Shown piece after piece: positions 45,246 to 56,984 of a DNA stretch of 64,000 nt (within the stretch, counting starts at the first letter, position 1; every line of letters begins with the position of its first letter). The notes below the pieces were generated by a model. It had not been told where the DNA came from. It saw nothing but the letters and a program-made list of their open reading frames with translations, and made no database searches. This stretch comes from Pararge aegeria (taxonomy: Eukaryota > Arthropoda > Insecta > Lepidoptera > Nymphalidae): positions 9,920,001 through 9,984,000 of the forward strand of contig NC_053182.1 of assembly GCF_905163445.1 (NCBI RefSeq), read 5' to 3'. Both the position numbers and the translations under genes were made by a program.

Positions 45246-47786
45246 TTAAGAGTTAATTAAGAGTGGTGAGATTACTTGTCTAACAGATTTTAGCAAAGGA
45301 TCTTCATCCCAATACAATTTACCACAAGTTTCACAAAGAGTTGCAGGTTTACATAACATTGAAAGCTGTTGGACATTGTTGATATCAATCACTGCTCCTT
45401 TGCTAGTTATACATGATTCAGTTAAAACCTTACTATTATTTGTATGTCCCTTGGTGTCGGGTTGGAATACACAAAAATCATCCCCATCAGAGTCACTAAG
45501 GAAGTTATCACAATATGCATCATCATCTTCATTATCACTAAGTCTTGTGCTCTTTGTATTACTGCGACCAACAGCTTCATATTTATTGCACAAGTCCTTA
45601 ACTTCACTGTGAGTCATTATTTTCATTTCTTTACCATTACAATGTAAACATCTACTCAGGAGTTCACTTTGGTCAACAGTAATATTAAAACTAGATAATA
45701 CTTTCTGTAACTGGTCATTGATGGAATTGCACTTGAATGTATCCAAAATAAAATTTTGAGAGAATTTGGAACATGGTGCTAATTTTAACTTAGCTGTCAA
45801 AATTAATCTATTTTCTGACCATGCTAAATTAACCGTGTCATGCCAATGCATCTTTGGTACAGTAACTATTGTGTCAATATCACAATACCTTAAGTATGCT
45901 GCCAAATTAGATAATTCAGGCTCAATCAATATTTTAACATCTTTACTGCATCTTTTAAAAACCTTAGTGGATGCTTGTATTCTATCTGCAACTTTAGATT
46001 TTTTTATTGTCTTTATTTTTTTTTCTAACATCACATAATTACATGTCTCTTCAAAATTTATTTGCTGTTCCGCACATAACTTTTGTAGGTAGTTATAAAT
46101 TTCTAATAAAACATAAGCATCAATAGCAGCATAATTAACCTGAGTTTTTCTTAAAGGTCTTAACTCCCAATTAGAACACTGCTCGGCCTTTTCCAATGGA
46201 ACACCAAAGCAAGCTTGCACTATGGAGCTCAAACTGTTTCCTCCAGTTTCACTATTGTTAGGTAATGTTAGACCAAGATTAATAACACTTTTCCACAATA
46301 AGCTTAAATCTAATAAGCCTTCACCCTTTACTTTAATGTTACCTAGACCATTTACGGAGGCTTTAATTTCTTTCAAATCTTGTTCAAGACCAAAACCTAA
46401 TTTAATGATTTCAGCATTGTCTAATAATGATTTATTAAATCTATGCCAGAAGCTTGTATATTGCTTATTATTTAGAACTAATGTATCAATCAGATAAATA
46501 TAATCAAAGGTTGCAATTTGAATTAGAGCAACTTGAGATTGTACAGCACCAAATGATGGTTTCCATTCACAGTCAATACTAACTATGCTGCAATTTACTA
46601 AAGTTGTAACAACATCATAAAATTTTTCAGCAGTATCAATAACTATTATATTATTTTCAGATAAGGATAGTTTAAAGAAGCTCTGAGTGGTATTTTCATC
46701 ATCCCAATTTTCATCTTCTTTGGGCACTTCTTTTAATGACATATTCTGCAAAGCTAATGGTAAACAGTCCTCGGTTAACTTAAAGTATGAGGCCCATTTG
46801 AGGGCCTCATTAGTATCATAATCTACTAGCATGTCAATAAATTCCTGAGCACATCCACTTTGGTGAAGAGAGTCCTTAACTAAATCATCCCATACTGTTG
46901 AACTTACATTATGTTCAATATACTTCTGATGAATCAGATATCTCAACCCTCCTGTTGTGCGATTCCTACTTAAATTTTTACAACTCTCTATTGGAACGTT
47001 AAACTTATTACACAACCGTCCAACTAATTTGCCAAGAGGTTTGTAGTGAATTTTATCATACTTTACATGACACACTTTATTTTTTTCTATGTATTGTTGT
47101 GCATAGTCTTTAACACTTAAATTCTTATCCAATAACCTGTCCAAAAATGTTAAGAGCGGCCTCACTTGCTTAGGACACTCCGATAAATATTCATCAATCA
47201 TGTTGGCTTTGTCTTGAAGAATAAATGGAAATAGTACATCTTCCACTGGTACGTCATCATACAACTCCATTGCTATTACTATCTGAGAGGCTTGTTTACA
47301 ATTGTCACTTCTTATCATATCTTTTATTATGGGCAATATAATTTCTTTAATTGTGTACACATGGTATGTTTTTATCACTAATTTGAGAAACTGGGCGCTT
47401 CTCTGGCTTATTGCAATTTGGAAAGCAGGGAGCTTCAATGAATCTGTTGGCGATCCGTTATTAGATTGGGACCATTCACCCAAACATTCTATGATATAAT
47501 ACGGCAGCGACTTGTTCTTGCTATCTTTAAACTCCTCGCATTTGACACAGCAAACCAAAGCTACTGTGTATGGATCAGTTGTAATCCTAAACAAACAGTT
47601 AAAGTGACTGTCCGTAGCGGGACTTTTTTTCCACGTTTTCCACTGATGTTTTAGATGTTTAAACCATAACTGAATACTATCATCGAGATCTGTGTTTACA
47701 CCTAGTTTCCGAAGGGATTCTTCAACCGACGGAACAATTTTGATAGTTTGATCTTCGTGGACAAGCTGTTTTAAATCCACTTCCAT
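45246..47786 (-). CDS. nbr: Nibbler/EXD3-like 3'-5' exonuclease (mut-7 homolog), intronless
   Basis: A single uninterrupted reading frame of 846 residues, from ATG at 47786 to a TAA. In flies Nibbler trims 3' ends of Argonaute-bound miRNAs and piRNAs; C. elegans MUT-7 is the family founder. An N-terminal helical region (about 1-350) precedes a DEDDy exonuclease domain (about 380-570) with motif I SIDCEW (D405, E407), motif II GLEQDL (D470) and motif III YAAIDAY (Y552, D556), so the catalytic set is present. A Mut7-C domain (about 620-846) carries paired cysteines C713/C716 and C818/C821 (CETCGKLYW), split by an acidic Asp/Ser insert (about 750-770). The LLTRD-like motif I expect there reads ILTAK. 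Length is close to human EXD3 and longer than fly Nibbler. It is head-to-head with the Rpn7-like gene. A minus-strand AATAAA lies near 44966. Confidence 0.9.
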   Translation of the reverse strand: MEVDLKQLVHEDQTIKIVPSVEESLRKLGVNTDLDDSIQLWFKHLKHQWKTWKKSPATDSHFNCLFRITTDPYTVALVCCVKCEEFKDSKNKSLPYYIIECLGEWSQSNNGSPTDSLKLPAFQIAISQRSAQFLKLVIKTYHVYTIKEIILPIIKDMIRSDNCKQASQIVIAMELYDDVPVEDVLFPFILQDKANMIDEYLSECPKQVRPLLTFLDRLLDKNLSVKDYAQQYIEKNKVCHVKYDKIHYKPLGKLVGRLCNKFNVPIESCKNLSRNRTTGGLRYLIHQKYIEHNVSSTVWDDLVKDSLHQSGCAQEFIDMLVDYDTNEALKWASYFKLTEDCLPLALQNMSLKEVPKEDENWDDENTTQSFFKLSLSENNIIVIDTAEKFYDVVTTLVNCSIVSIDCEWKPSFGAVQSQVALIQIATFDYIYLIDTLVLNNKQYTSFWHRFNKSLLDNAEIIKLGFGLEQDLKEIKASVNGLGNIKVKGEGLLDLSLLWKSVINLGLTLPNNSETGGNSLSSIVQACFGVPLEKAEQCSNWELRPLRKTQVNYAAIDAYVLLEIYNYLQKLCAEQQINFEETCNYVMLEKKIKTIKKSKVADRIQASTKVFKRCSKDVKILIEPELSNLAAYLRYCDIDTIVTVPKMHWHDTVNLAWSENRLILTAKLKLAPCSKFSQNFILDTFKCNSINDQLQKVLSSFNITVDQSELLSRCLHCNGKEMKIMTHSEVKDLCNKYEAVGRSNTKSTRLSDNEDDDAYCDNFLSDSDGDDFCVFQPDTKGHTNNSKVLTESCITSKGAVIDINNVQQLSMLCKPATLCETCGKLYWDEDPLLKSVRQVISPLLINS

Positions 47787-48881
47787 TATGATTTAATTAT
47801 TATCATCAGAGTTTTAATGTATGAGGAAACTTATTTTAACCATATTGTTTCCTAAAATGTATTCAAACGTTGGTTTACAATTAAAACTTTGCAAATTACA
47901 CAATATTTAGAGCAAAAAGTATCTACCTAAGAAATAAAACTAGATAGGTAGTAGGTACAAAAAACAGCAATACTCCATTGTGCACACCACAGAGTGAACT
48001 TTTATGCTTTGCAGAAACATCGATATGTTTTATTCAGTATATCGTTTTTTTTTCGGAACAACCCACTATACCCCTAATGAAACTTTATTACATATTGCAG
48101 TTATATCCCAGTTACAAACAGAGTGAAGTATGCGGCCAAGTCACACAACATTAACTTATAATAATATAGAAATCGCAGTTAGGAATCTTAGACTTGGCAC
48201 GACTTTGTCTAGATTTAATTACTTTTTAGAGATAAACAAGCAGCTCCATCGAGATTTGGCTAGTTTTTTTACAGAATGTTTGTGGTGTGATGTGTTTGAA
48301 TGATACATCAGACCTTCAATTTTTACATTAAATGAGGCAGCCTACCATGTTGACTATTTTTTGTGAAGGCGGAATGTCGATCTCTAATAGGCTGGGCTTG
48401 GGCTTTTGTAATCAGTATCACCAGGTACCATATATCTTCGATTTCCCTTGTTTTTATAGTTTTCCCTTTATGTGGCCATTAAAATCTAACTCTGTAACAA
48501 ATTTCAGATCTCTGAGTTCATGGGAAGTACTAATTCTATTCTGATAATCATGAGTGAGTGAGTGAGTGTCATAAATGCGAAACTTTGCTTACGTTTTACA
48601 CTTACGTTTTATAACTCTGAATTTTAACTTTATAATTCACTGGCCACAACTGGGTTGCTATCGGTATTGGTAAAATATATCGTATTTAATTCATTTCCAA
48701 CACTTGATTACTATATCGATACATCGATATCATATTTAATTTTAATGTCCACAGCTTCACTATTCTGTCATCTGTGATGAAAATTGTCATGTCATGAAAT
48801 CTGAATTCATATTGTATTTTCAAAAATAACCAAGTTTAGATTGTTGTTTAAATTCGTTTTTCGAACCATTTTACTTTGAAA
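47787..48881. promoter_or_regulatory. Head-to-head promoter region of nbr and Rpn7-like gene
   Basis: 1095 bp between two divergent start codons. TATCGATA, the core of the insect DRE bound by DREF, occurs at 48714-48721 and a partner half ATCGATA at 48723-48729, about 155-170 bp before the Rpn7-like ATG. Another CATCGATATG lies at 48019-48028, about 235 bp before the nbr ATG. A GAGT microsatellite is at about 48551-48568. DRE use is known for Drosophila housekeeping promoters; its use here is inferred. Confidence 0.4.
48714..48729. promoter_or_regulatory. Paired DRE-like motifs (TATCGATACATCGATA)
   Basis: A full palindromic TATCGATA is followed after one base by ATCGATA. In Drosophila this octamer recruits DREF at many replication and proteasome genes. 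The position upstream of a proteasome-lid-like gene fits that role. I see the sequence directly; factor binding is inferred. Confidence 0.4.
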
Positions 48882-51800
48882 ATGGAGCTTTCAGCGGAAG
48901 GTAAAACACCTGAGTATATGGCTCTAGCGGGAATAAAGTTCAAGTTGTCACTTCCGCAGTTAAAAGACAATCCGCAACTCAAAGAACAGTTACTCCAAGG
49001 AATTAAAGCTGGTAGTATGGCTCCATACTACAAAGAAGTTTGTACCGATCTTGGTTGGAATTTTGACCAGAAACTTTATGATAAAATGGCAACAGAAAAC
49101 CAAGATCGACTTTCCAAGTTCCAAGAGGATGACTCTGAAACACCTGTCTGGCAGGATCGGTACGTATATGTTTTGTATGCCTTATTTGAAACTAGCATAC
49201 CAGCCTAAAACACTTGCTGCGAATTCCTCTTTCTCCTCCTATAAACTTAATAAAAAATCAATCATGAGCATGCATTACCTATATCTTTCCCACTCTTAAG
49301 TGTAGCCAATAGTACTGCTTGTATAGTCTCCCGACTGCATATGAAAGTATCAACTAAATCAGTTCATCTATTCAGAGCTTCATACCTTTAATTTAAACTG
49401 TCTTATGAGCCAAACTCACATGGCATGCTTTGGTGCTCAAGTAAAGAGTAGATGAGGGAGGATAGTGTACTGTGTGGTATTGAAGTACTTGACCCTGCTT
49501 ATTTTTAGCATAGGATTCATTATGTGGTAATATGAGAAATAAAGTTTTTTTTTTTTTTTTTTATAAATTTAAAATGCATATAAAAATAAAGTTTTTTTTT
49601 TGTTAAAGAAAGACATTTTGTTTGATTTCCTTTCCTAATATACTTTTTTTTAAATTTTGTAATTTGCTTTGTAGGCTGGACTACTTGTGCTCTATTGGTG
49701 ATAAAGAGGCTGCTACAGCTCTGGCTACAACCAAGTATGAAGATTCAACTTTAACTACTAATAGAAGGTTGGATGCAGTGTTTGCCTTGTTTAGGATTGC
49801 ATATTTCCATGGTTGCAATGTAAAAGATATGGGGAAAACAATTAGTAAGGTATATATACTTTTATAATTTACTAGGAGACTCCTCTTGTACATCCCGTAA
49901 TATAAATTAAGCTCTACAATGGATTCCCATTATTCTGGCCCCTAATCCGGCACACCCCTGTAGTCCGACGTCTATTATTATTGAATATTTTTTGTCAATC
50001 TTGGCTAATGTAGATAATGCATGATTTATCAGGTTATAACAAAGGTATAGAATCTTATTAAATCTGTAAGGCATGTAAGCAAGGCTTATCTATGTGACAT
50101 TGTCAAGAAGTATATTTGTTTATTTGTGAAGAATTTTATAAAAACGAATACCAAAAATCAAATTATAGTTTTAATTGTTTTGTCATAAAATACATTATTT
50201 GTTGCTTATTCATTAGAGATAGGTTTTTAAAGATATTTTTAACTACTATAGCAGCCCACATCATCTCTAGGCCATAAACTATCTGTATGAAAAAATTCAC
50301 ATCAATCAATTGTTTAGTTTCTGCACACTTACTCATTAATCACATTAATTTTTAGGCCCATGAATTAGTTGACAAAGGTGGAGATTGGAGATCCAGGAAT
50401 AAACTTAAGGCATATGAAGCAATATATTGCTTAGCAGTGAGAGATTACAACCATGCTGCAGAACTTTTTATTGATTGTGTTTCAACTTTTGAATCCTATG
50501 AACTTGTGGATTTTGGTAAGCCAATTTTTTAAAAGTTAAAGTAGATTTATGTTTTTCAAGCAAACCACCCAAAAGCCAAATATTATAGCCATTATTTCAA
50601 TTTGTCGCATACTGACTGATCAAGAAGCATTCATGTATATGCCTTGCCTGAGTGTCGCCATTTGTTTTTTGGCCATGCTCAAAGGTCTTTGTGCCCACTC
50701 AGCATGGTCTCATTGTATGAATACCAATCGGAAGAATGTATGACACTGCACAGTAATTTTGCAATGTTTAGCGAAGTAACAAGGCAGGCTCTCATGGCAT
50801 ATTGTCACATGTTATATGGCTAATGCAGTCATTACAGCCTTGGGATTCTGATCGGCTAGTGAGCATAGATATTTAAAAAAAATGTTGCAGTTCATGTCTA
50901 ATGTGAAAAACTATTTTTACAGGTACAATAATCCAGTATTGTGTATTAGCGTGTGCACTAGCCTTGGAGCGTCATGCATTACAAGCAGCGCTTCGGAGAC
51001 AGGGGGCGGCGGTGCAGGCCTTGCGCTCTCGCTTCCCAGAACTACGTGAGCTGGTCGAGTCACTCCACGAGTGTAGATATGCTGACTTTATGAAGAGTCT
51101 TGCTTGGGTAAGAATCAAATAAAATTGCCTTTACTCCTGCAACTTTATTTGCGTTAAGTTTCTATTGTTCTAAATCACAATTCTAATGGATCCACAAATC
51201 CGATGTCTGTGTAGCAAATTAGCAAATTTTTGTCAAGATAATTTCGCTGTTAAGCAAATTTAAGGGTAACAAGGTTTATTTTGGAACTTCCGAGAAAATG
51301 TTACCTAATTGTTTTTCCTAGATCGAAAATCTATTTTCTCTGTCAAATTTTGTCACGAACGATGCGGTGGTTATGACAAACAGTCACTTTCGCAAATAAG
51401 AAATCCAGGAAAACATTTTTTTTAGTCTTTATTTTTATTACTTCCCACTAAGGGGACGGATAACTTCAAATAAGTTACACACCGGGTATTGCAGAGTGTA
51501 ATCACTTCAAAAATTTGTCAATTGTCTGCCTGTGGGCTTTCATTGGTTGAGATCATGATGATGTAAACATCTTCATACTTAAAAAAATCTGCTTTGTCAA
51601 TGGCTAAATTATCTTTACAGGTGGAAACTCAGATATGTGTAGATCCAGTATTCCGACCTCACTACCAACATTATGTTCGTGAGGCACGTATCAAAGCATA
51701 TGTGCAATTGCTCCGTGCATATCGGTCGCTCAGTCTTGACAACATTGCAGACACATTCGGAGTAACGCGTGAATTCATTGAAGACGAAATTTCGACGTGA

Positions 51801-52947
51801 GTTTATTTATAAATTTCAAGTTTTCTTTCTATAGTTAGTTAATTTCCTTCCTTTTTGTTCTCGCTCTCGCATTCTTGTGGCTGAATTAACCTATGAAAAA
51901 TAATTCTGTTACGCAAAAAGTCTTTGTCCATGTTTGAGTTATTCTGAGTACTTATTTTCTCATTAATGTGGTGGTGAAACTTACATTCATTCATTTGAAA
52001 TTAAAATTGTGATGGTTCCCAATAAGCCCTGCCGCCTGATTCAGTAACTTTGCCAAGGATCTACCAACTGGCATATAAATGCATAATTTATAATTAGCCA
52101 TACACAGTTTGTTTACATTATTCTTTTTTGTGTGAAATTCAGTTAAGTTTGTAGGGCTCCAATTAAAATATAATTATGTGAAACTTGAAACAATGGGGCA
52201 GCAATACCCCGAACTTGGTGGTGTACGGTTCTTACGGCGTTCATTCCACCCTGATGGTGTGTTGAAGAATGAATAGCTAATTCGTTTTTTTTTGTTATGA
52301 TGACAATGTCCTCAGTGCAAGGTTATAAGTAGTAGTAGGGCTTTTTATGACAGAGCTCGTCCAGGGATGTGTTTCCACTATACTTCATTCTGCCGCTAAG
52401 CTGCATTTTTGCAATGCTGTGGTTCCGGCCTGAAGTGGGTAGTTGCCGGTGTAATAGACACATGACGCTTAACACCTATGTCTGATGGACACAGGGCGGC
52501 ACGTTGCAGGACTTGTCCCTTGTCTGCCCTGCGAAGTGTTCCGCTTGCCATCACGTGGGCCTGATGGTCCATGGCTTGGTCCGTCAATTATTACTATAAA
52601 CAAAAGGTGCGGGTGTGTGGCATTACAAGACGCACCGTGATGTATTAGTAAATTCTCCTAGATTTCCATAATGTAACTGAAAGCCTCGAATTGCTGCCTT
52701 ATTTTACATCTGAATTTGAAGCAATTTATAGAGATTTAAATAGAGTTTTATATAATATTTTTTGTGTTTTAGATTTACGGCAGCTGGAAGACTTCAGTGC
52801 CGGATCGACGCAGTGGCGGGCTGTGTGGTGACCGGTTCAGGACGCGGCGCCGACGCCGACCGTACGCAGTTATACCAGGCAACCATTCGTGAGGGGGACT
52901 TGCTCCTCAACCGTGTTAAAAAGCTCGCCAGCGTTATTAATTTCTGA
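48882..52947 (+). CDS. Rpn7/PSMD6-like 26S proteasome lid subunit, divergent, six exons
   Basis: Predicted non-ATPase subunit of the proteasome lid. Exons: 48882-49159, 49675-49849, 50356-50515, 50923-51107, 51621-51796, 52773-52947. All have GT-AG borders and compatible phases and sum to 1149 nt, or 382 residues (about 389 in the family). The start ATG is at 48882. Family landmarks: MAPYYKEVC with LGW, YLCSIGDKEAA, a GGDWRSRNKLKAYE TPR-like segment, AVRDYNHAAELFIDCVSTFESYEL, and a C-terminal PCI part with PHYQHYVREARIKAYVQLL, YRSLSLDNIADTFGV, AAGRLQCRID and GDLLLNRVKKLASVIN. Against canonical Rpn7 as I remember it, the EDAEKNLGE segment is missing, the central exon 4 is Arg/Ala/Leu-rich and GC-rich, and GSGRGADAD replaces the usual loop. 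This suggests a diverged paralog rather than the conserved copy. AATAAA signals occur at about 53080 and 53228. Confidence 0.85.
52332..52560 (+). mobile_element. LINE 3' region, 'gacagagctcgtccagg' family
   Basis: ctttttatgacagagctcgt, attctgccgctaagctgca and gtggttccggcctgaagtgg, matching 6490-6720. It lies in intron 5 of the Rpn7-like gene. The reverse frame at 52396-52587 is a by-product. Confidence 0.55.
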
Positions 52948-53737
52948 GCTTTCATGAAATCCTGGTATTTAATATAAGTTTTATTGCTAATTTTAACTTT
53001 GATTACACTTGAATGACCTGTTTCTTTAGATGTTGTAACTCTGGCTAAGCGTCAATCAAGCATAATTTGTTTTCTCTAATAAATTTTACTCCAAATTAAG
53101 TCTGTTTATGATTGAGAACTGCGGGCACTCAGCCTTGAGAGAATATTTTTTTTAATACAGGTCTGTCTGGGTGTATTTAAGAAAATTACACTTGTCTTAA
53201 ACTATTAAGTTAATCATTGTATCGAAAATAAAGTTGAGTTCGCGCCATAAAATGGTATTTAATTTCTTCAATTTTTAAGTAAGAAATATATGATAAGTTA
53301 TTAAATATCACAGATTGATTCACATCTTTTAGCGGGATCATAATCTTAAAATTATAGTTATTTATGCAACAGTTATATAATAAGGGGTATTAAAATACGA
53401 ATGTGGTTTTAGTACATAGTATCTCATGAGTATTTTAAGACCCAATTATCAACAGTTGTATACAAGACTTTATCTACAAGCATCCTCTATAAGAGATTTA
53501 TTGATTTTTCTGTAGTAGTTTGTTGGCATTGTCTTTTGCAGCGTTTAAAAGAGTATCGGGCGGTGTGCTGTCAAAACATAAATAGCTAATTTTTTGTTAA
53601 TTAAATAATAAAAGTATCGAATAAAAATAGCGGGAATTCGTATTTACATTTTTTTTACGGTTCGCGGCGTTCTGTATAGGAATGAGGAAACGCGCGTGAA
53701 TGATAATGTTCTTTTTTTGAAATTCATACAGCTATTC

Positions 53738-53929
53738 AATTCAATTCAATTCTTGTTTATGGCTTTTGTCTGTGCCAACTGGGCACAAGGTACTTCGCCA
53801 ATGTCTTGTAGATGAAGAAGGCACGAAGGAGATTGATCGGTGAAACTAATGAAAAGTTAATTTTGAATTTGTACCAAGAAATAGTTGTTATTAGCTAGTT
53901 AGCTCTTTAACCTAAGGCAGCACAGACAT
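53738..53929 (-). mobile_element. LINE-like 3' fragment with 13-bp target duplication
   Basis: Flanked by identical CATACAGCTATTC at 53725-53737 and 53930-53942. The insert starts with an (AATTC)n run and shares gcacaaggtacttcgccaat with 27270-27400. A long target duplication and microsatellite tail fit target-primed reverse transcription. Confidence 0.65.
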
Positions 53930-55938
53930 CATACAGCTATTCTTGAATGATAATGTTCTTTTTTTCATACAGTTATTCTTTTTTTTTTTTATTCATACCA
54001 CGCATCGAGCAGTAAGTATGTGGCTGTCTGTTGAGTAAACTCTTTTTGCAAAAGGGATCGAAAAAAGAAACAAAGGAGTGCTTTTATATAATAAGATAAG
54101 TAGTATTTTGGTTAATCATATATTGGGAAATTAATGTTGGCAATAAGCTAACTGTTTCAGAATCTTGTATAGAAGATTTCAAGCATGGGAGTAGATAAAA
54201 ATATATACCGTACATCAAGGCCATATTTTAAAATATTTAGTCACCATTTAATTTTCTTTTAATTCTTTCTGAACCGCACTTCCAAGTGCGGTTGAACCTG
54301 ACAAGGGTACGTACGGTGGTTTACTAGATCCATGCAGATTTAATAAAGTGGTATCTATACTAATAATAAAAGAGGAAATTTTTGTTTATTTTTTTGTACC
54401 CAATAGGCTCCGAAAATACTATCCTAACCAAATGAAAGCTAAACAAGTACGAAGTAACATCGGATATAATTTAAACCACCCGATTTTCTTACACTCACTG
54501 CCCCTAAGGTATGCATTGAAAACAAAAACAAAAGCTTTCGAAGTCGCAGGCAACAGCTAGTTTTATTATAAAGTGAAAAGATTTAATTTTCTCTATATTT
54601 ATTTCTAATAGATATACTCTAAAGCAACGAATGATTAAAAATAAAATATAATTTTATATATGTTATAGACCTATAGAAAGCTACGTATTCATTTAAGAAC
54701 TGGTCACAGTGATTCGTTCAAAAAGCCAATCCATACTTTCCTGCTTGTATTTTAAATGCGAAAGTGCGTCAAATTCTTTTGTTGGTTTGTTTGTAACATA
54801 GATATGTTCGGCTCAGCAGTTGAACGGATCTAAATAAAATTTGGCACACATGTGTGAAGATGGACATTGGACATAACATCATACAACATATATTAAATAT
54901 TTATCTCAGAAAAGATGTAAGGTAAAAGATACCTGCGGGATTTTAACTATGGATAAAAGTGGTATTTGTCTATGAATGGCTTGACTGCTTAACTTATCTT
55001 GGTGAAATTTGCATAGAAATTGTTTGCATCATGGAAATGGTCATCGGATACATGTCATCCCGAAAAAGTGAAAGGTTCCTGCGGGATTCCGAGTATTCAA
55101 TTAAGCTAGACAAAGAGGAAGGCAATTTATAAAACAGTATAAAACAAAAGAAGGACATGGGTGAAGGACAACAAAAAAGAAAAGAATTATTAATATAATA
55201 GTTTTTTTTTAAATAATTTGAATACTTTTTGGACATTTACATAAACATTTAATAATTTACAATGATTATTATTTATACTGACATGGACATGACACATCAT
55301 ATTCATGGCTAAACACTACTCTAGAACTATTTGCAATTTGAAAATTATAACTTGTAGGTGCTATGAGAATTTACTCTAAACTAAACTAGGGCCTGACTCC
55401 CTATGACATTGAAATCTTAACTATAGTACGTGTAACGTCAAAAAAGCGCTTAAGGAACCAAAGCAGATGAATATTCCTTCATATCATGCGAATGAGTGCG
55501 CACTAGCTGCGGTTTTGTCTGTTCGCAACAATCAATATTTGTTTTGTTTCGTTTAATGAATTAAATTTTATTTGTATGTGATTAAAAAGTTAAATAATAG
55601 ACATGACACACATGTTATTGTAAACATAGGCATATGCACAGAAAGGACGTGAGCGCTCTTTTCACATGACACTTACATTACTCACGAAATGCACTTTGTG
55701 ACGTGAATTTTGACATCTCTCCATAAAAGATCTGTCAACTTTGACATCATAAAATTGGAGTTAGGGAAGTCATAGTGAACTAGGGCCCTGAACGGAGGCC
55801 TAACGCCTCGCAAGCGTCACTTTAATACTAAGAGTGTATGCATGATTTATAATTTAATAAATAATTTACCAGGACATTATACACAGATACATAAAGCCAG
55901 ATAGAAAACATACACTGCCATTAACTCGATTGTGTACA

Positions 55939-56022
55939 AATCTCTAAACTAAATTGACAGGTCTAAAAATAGTGCTAACCTTTTCTTCAGGGTACACTAT
56001 AAATATAGTTAGTTTAGAGATT
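55939..56022. repeat. Inverted repeat with perfect 13-bp arms
   Basis: AATCTCTAAACTA (55939-55951) and TAGTTTAGAGATT (56010-56022) are exact reverse complements. Related but diverged units follow to about 56245 (ctaaattgtcaggtctaaa; ttttagagattaacg; ctaaattgagacctg). Confidence 0.75.
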
Positions 56023-56984
56023 AACATACATTTATCCGCTACACTAAATTGTCAGGTCTAAAAAATAGAATTATCCTTTCTTTACAGGTTACTCTGTCAA
56101 TTTTGTTCATTTTAGAGATTAACGTATAATCGAAAAATAATAATTCGGTTGAATACAAATACTAAACTAATGTGACAACTCTAAATTTACTGCCATCTTT
56201 ATAAGCAGGAAGGATAACATTGTGAAAAGGATGTCACTAAATTGAGACCTGTTAGTTAAAAGCATAGATTTTGTGTAGGATTTGCCATTAATAGCGAAAT
56301 GAATCAGTTTTACAATTATTAATCGTACGTTTCCACCGTCTCTAATCGTAAGCATCGAAAAATGCATATTTGGAAAGAAAAGTTTCACTTGAAACAGTAT
56401 GGCTCAGTCTGCTCAGTGGTACCTTAGTATATTTGCAAGCACGATTTTTCTCCTACTGTGAGTATCGAAACGTCACAACTTCAAAGTAAAATTGCCTGAT
56501 GCACTAAGTTTTGATGTCATGTTACTTATTTTACAAGCTTTTATTAGATTACACCTGTCTAGTGTCTGGGTGTCTATGTCTATCTGTATCTTGCAAGTTA
56601 AATTTGACCCAATTCTCGGTTTCCGAATTGAGCCTGGTACTTTTAAAATTATGCATGCATATGTAAATCTGATGACTATATAATTTTGGTGAAGCTGGAA
56701 TGCGAAGCGGGAAAAAACGACGCAACCCTATCGAGTTTGGGCTACTTCGATACGTCTTCTCTAGGATCTAATGAAAAAGTTGGTCGACTAGTATAAAAAA
56801 TAAATGCAAATCCATAACAATTATTATTATTTTTTTTTGGTGGTTCGGTATCGTTAATGGAACGAACGTTAAAAAAAAGGGAAATTTCCCAATTTTTTTT
56901 TTACCATTTCCGAGAATAAGCAAATCATAGCTACTCGTAATAGGTATATACCTAAATAAATAATAATCAGAGATCGCAAAGCGT

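Noticed and set aside
45376..47654. Several frames opposite the nbr gene (plus strand)
   Set aside because: All are antisense shadows of one long, domain-bearing gene.
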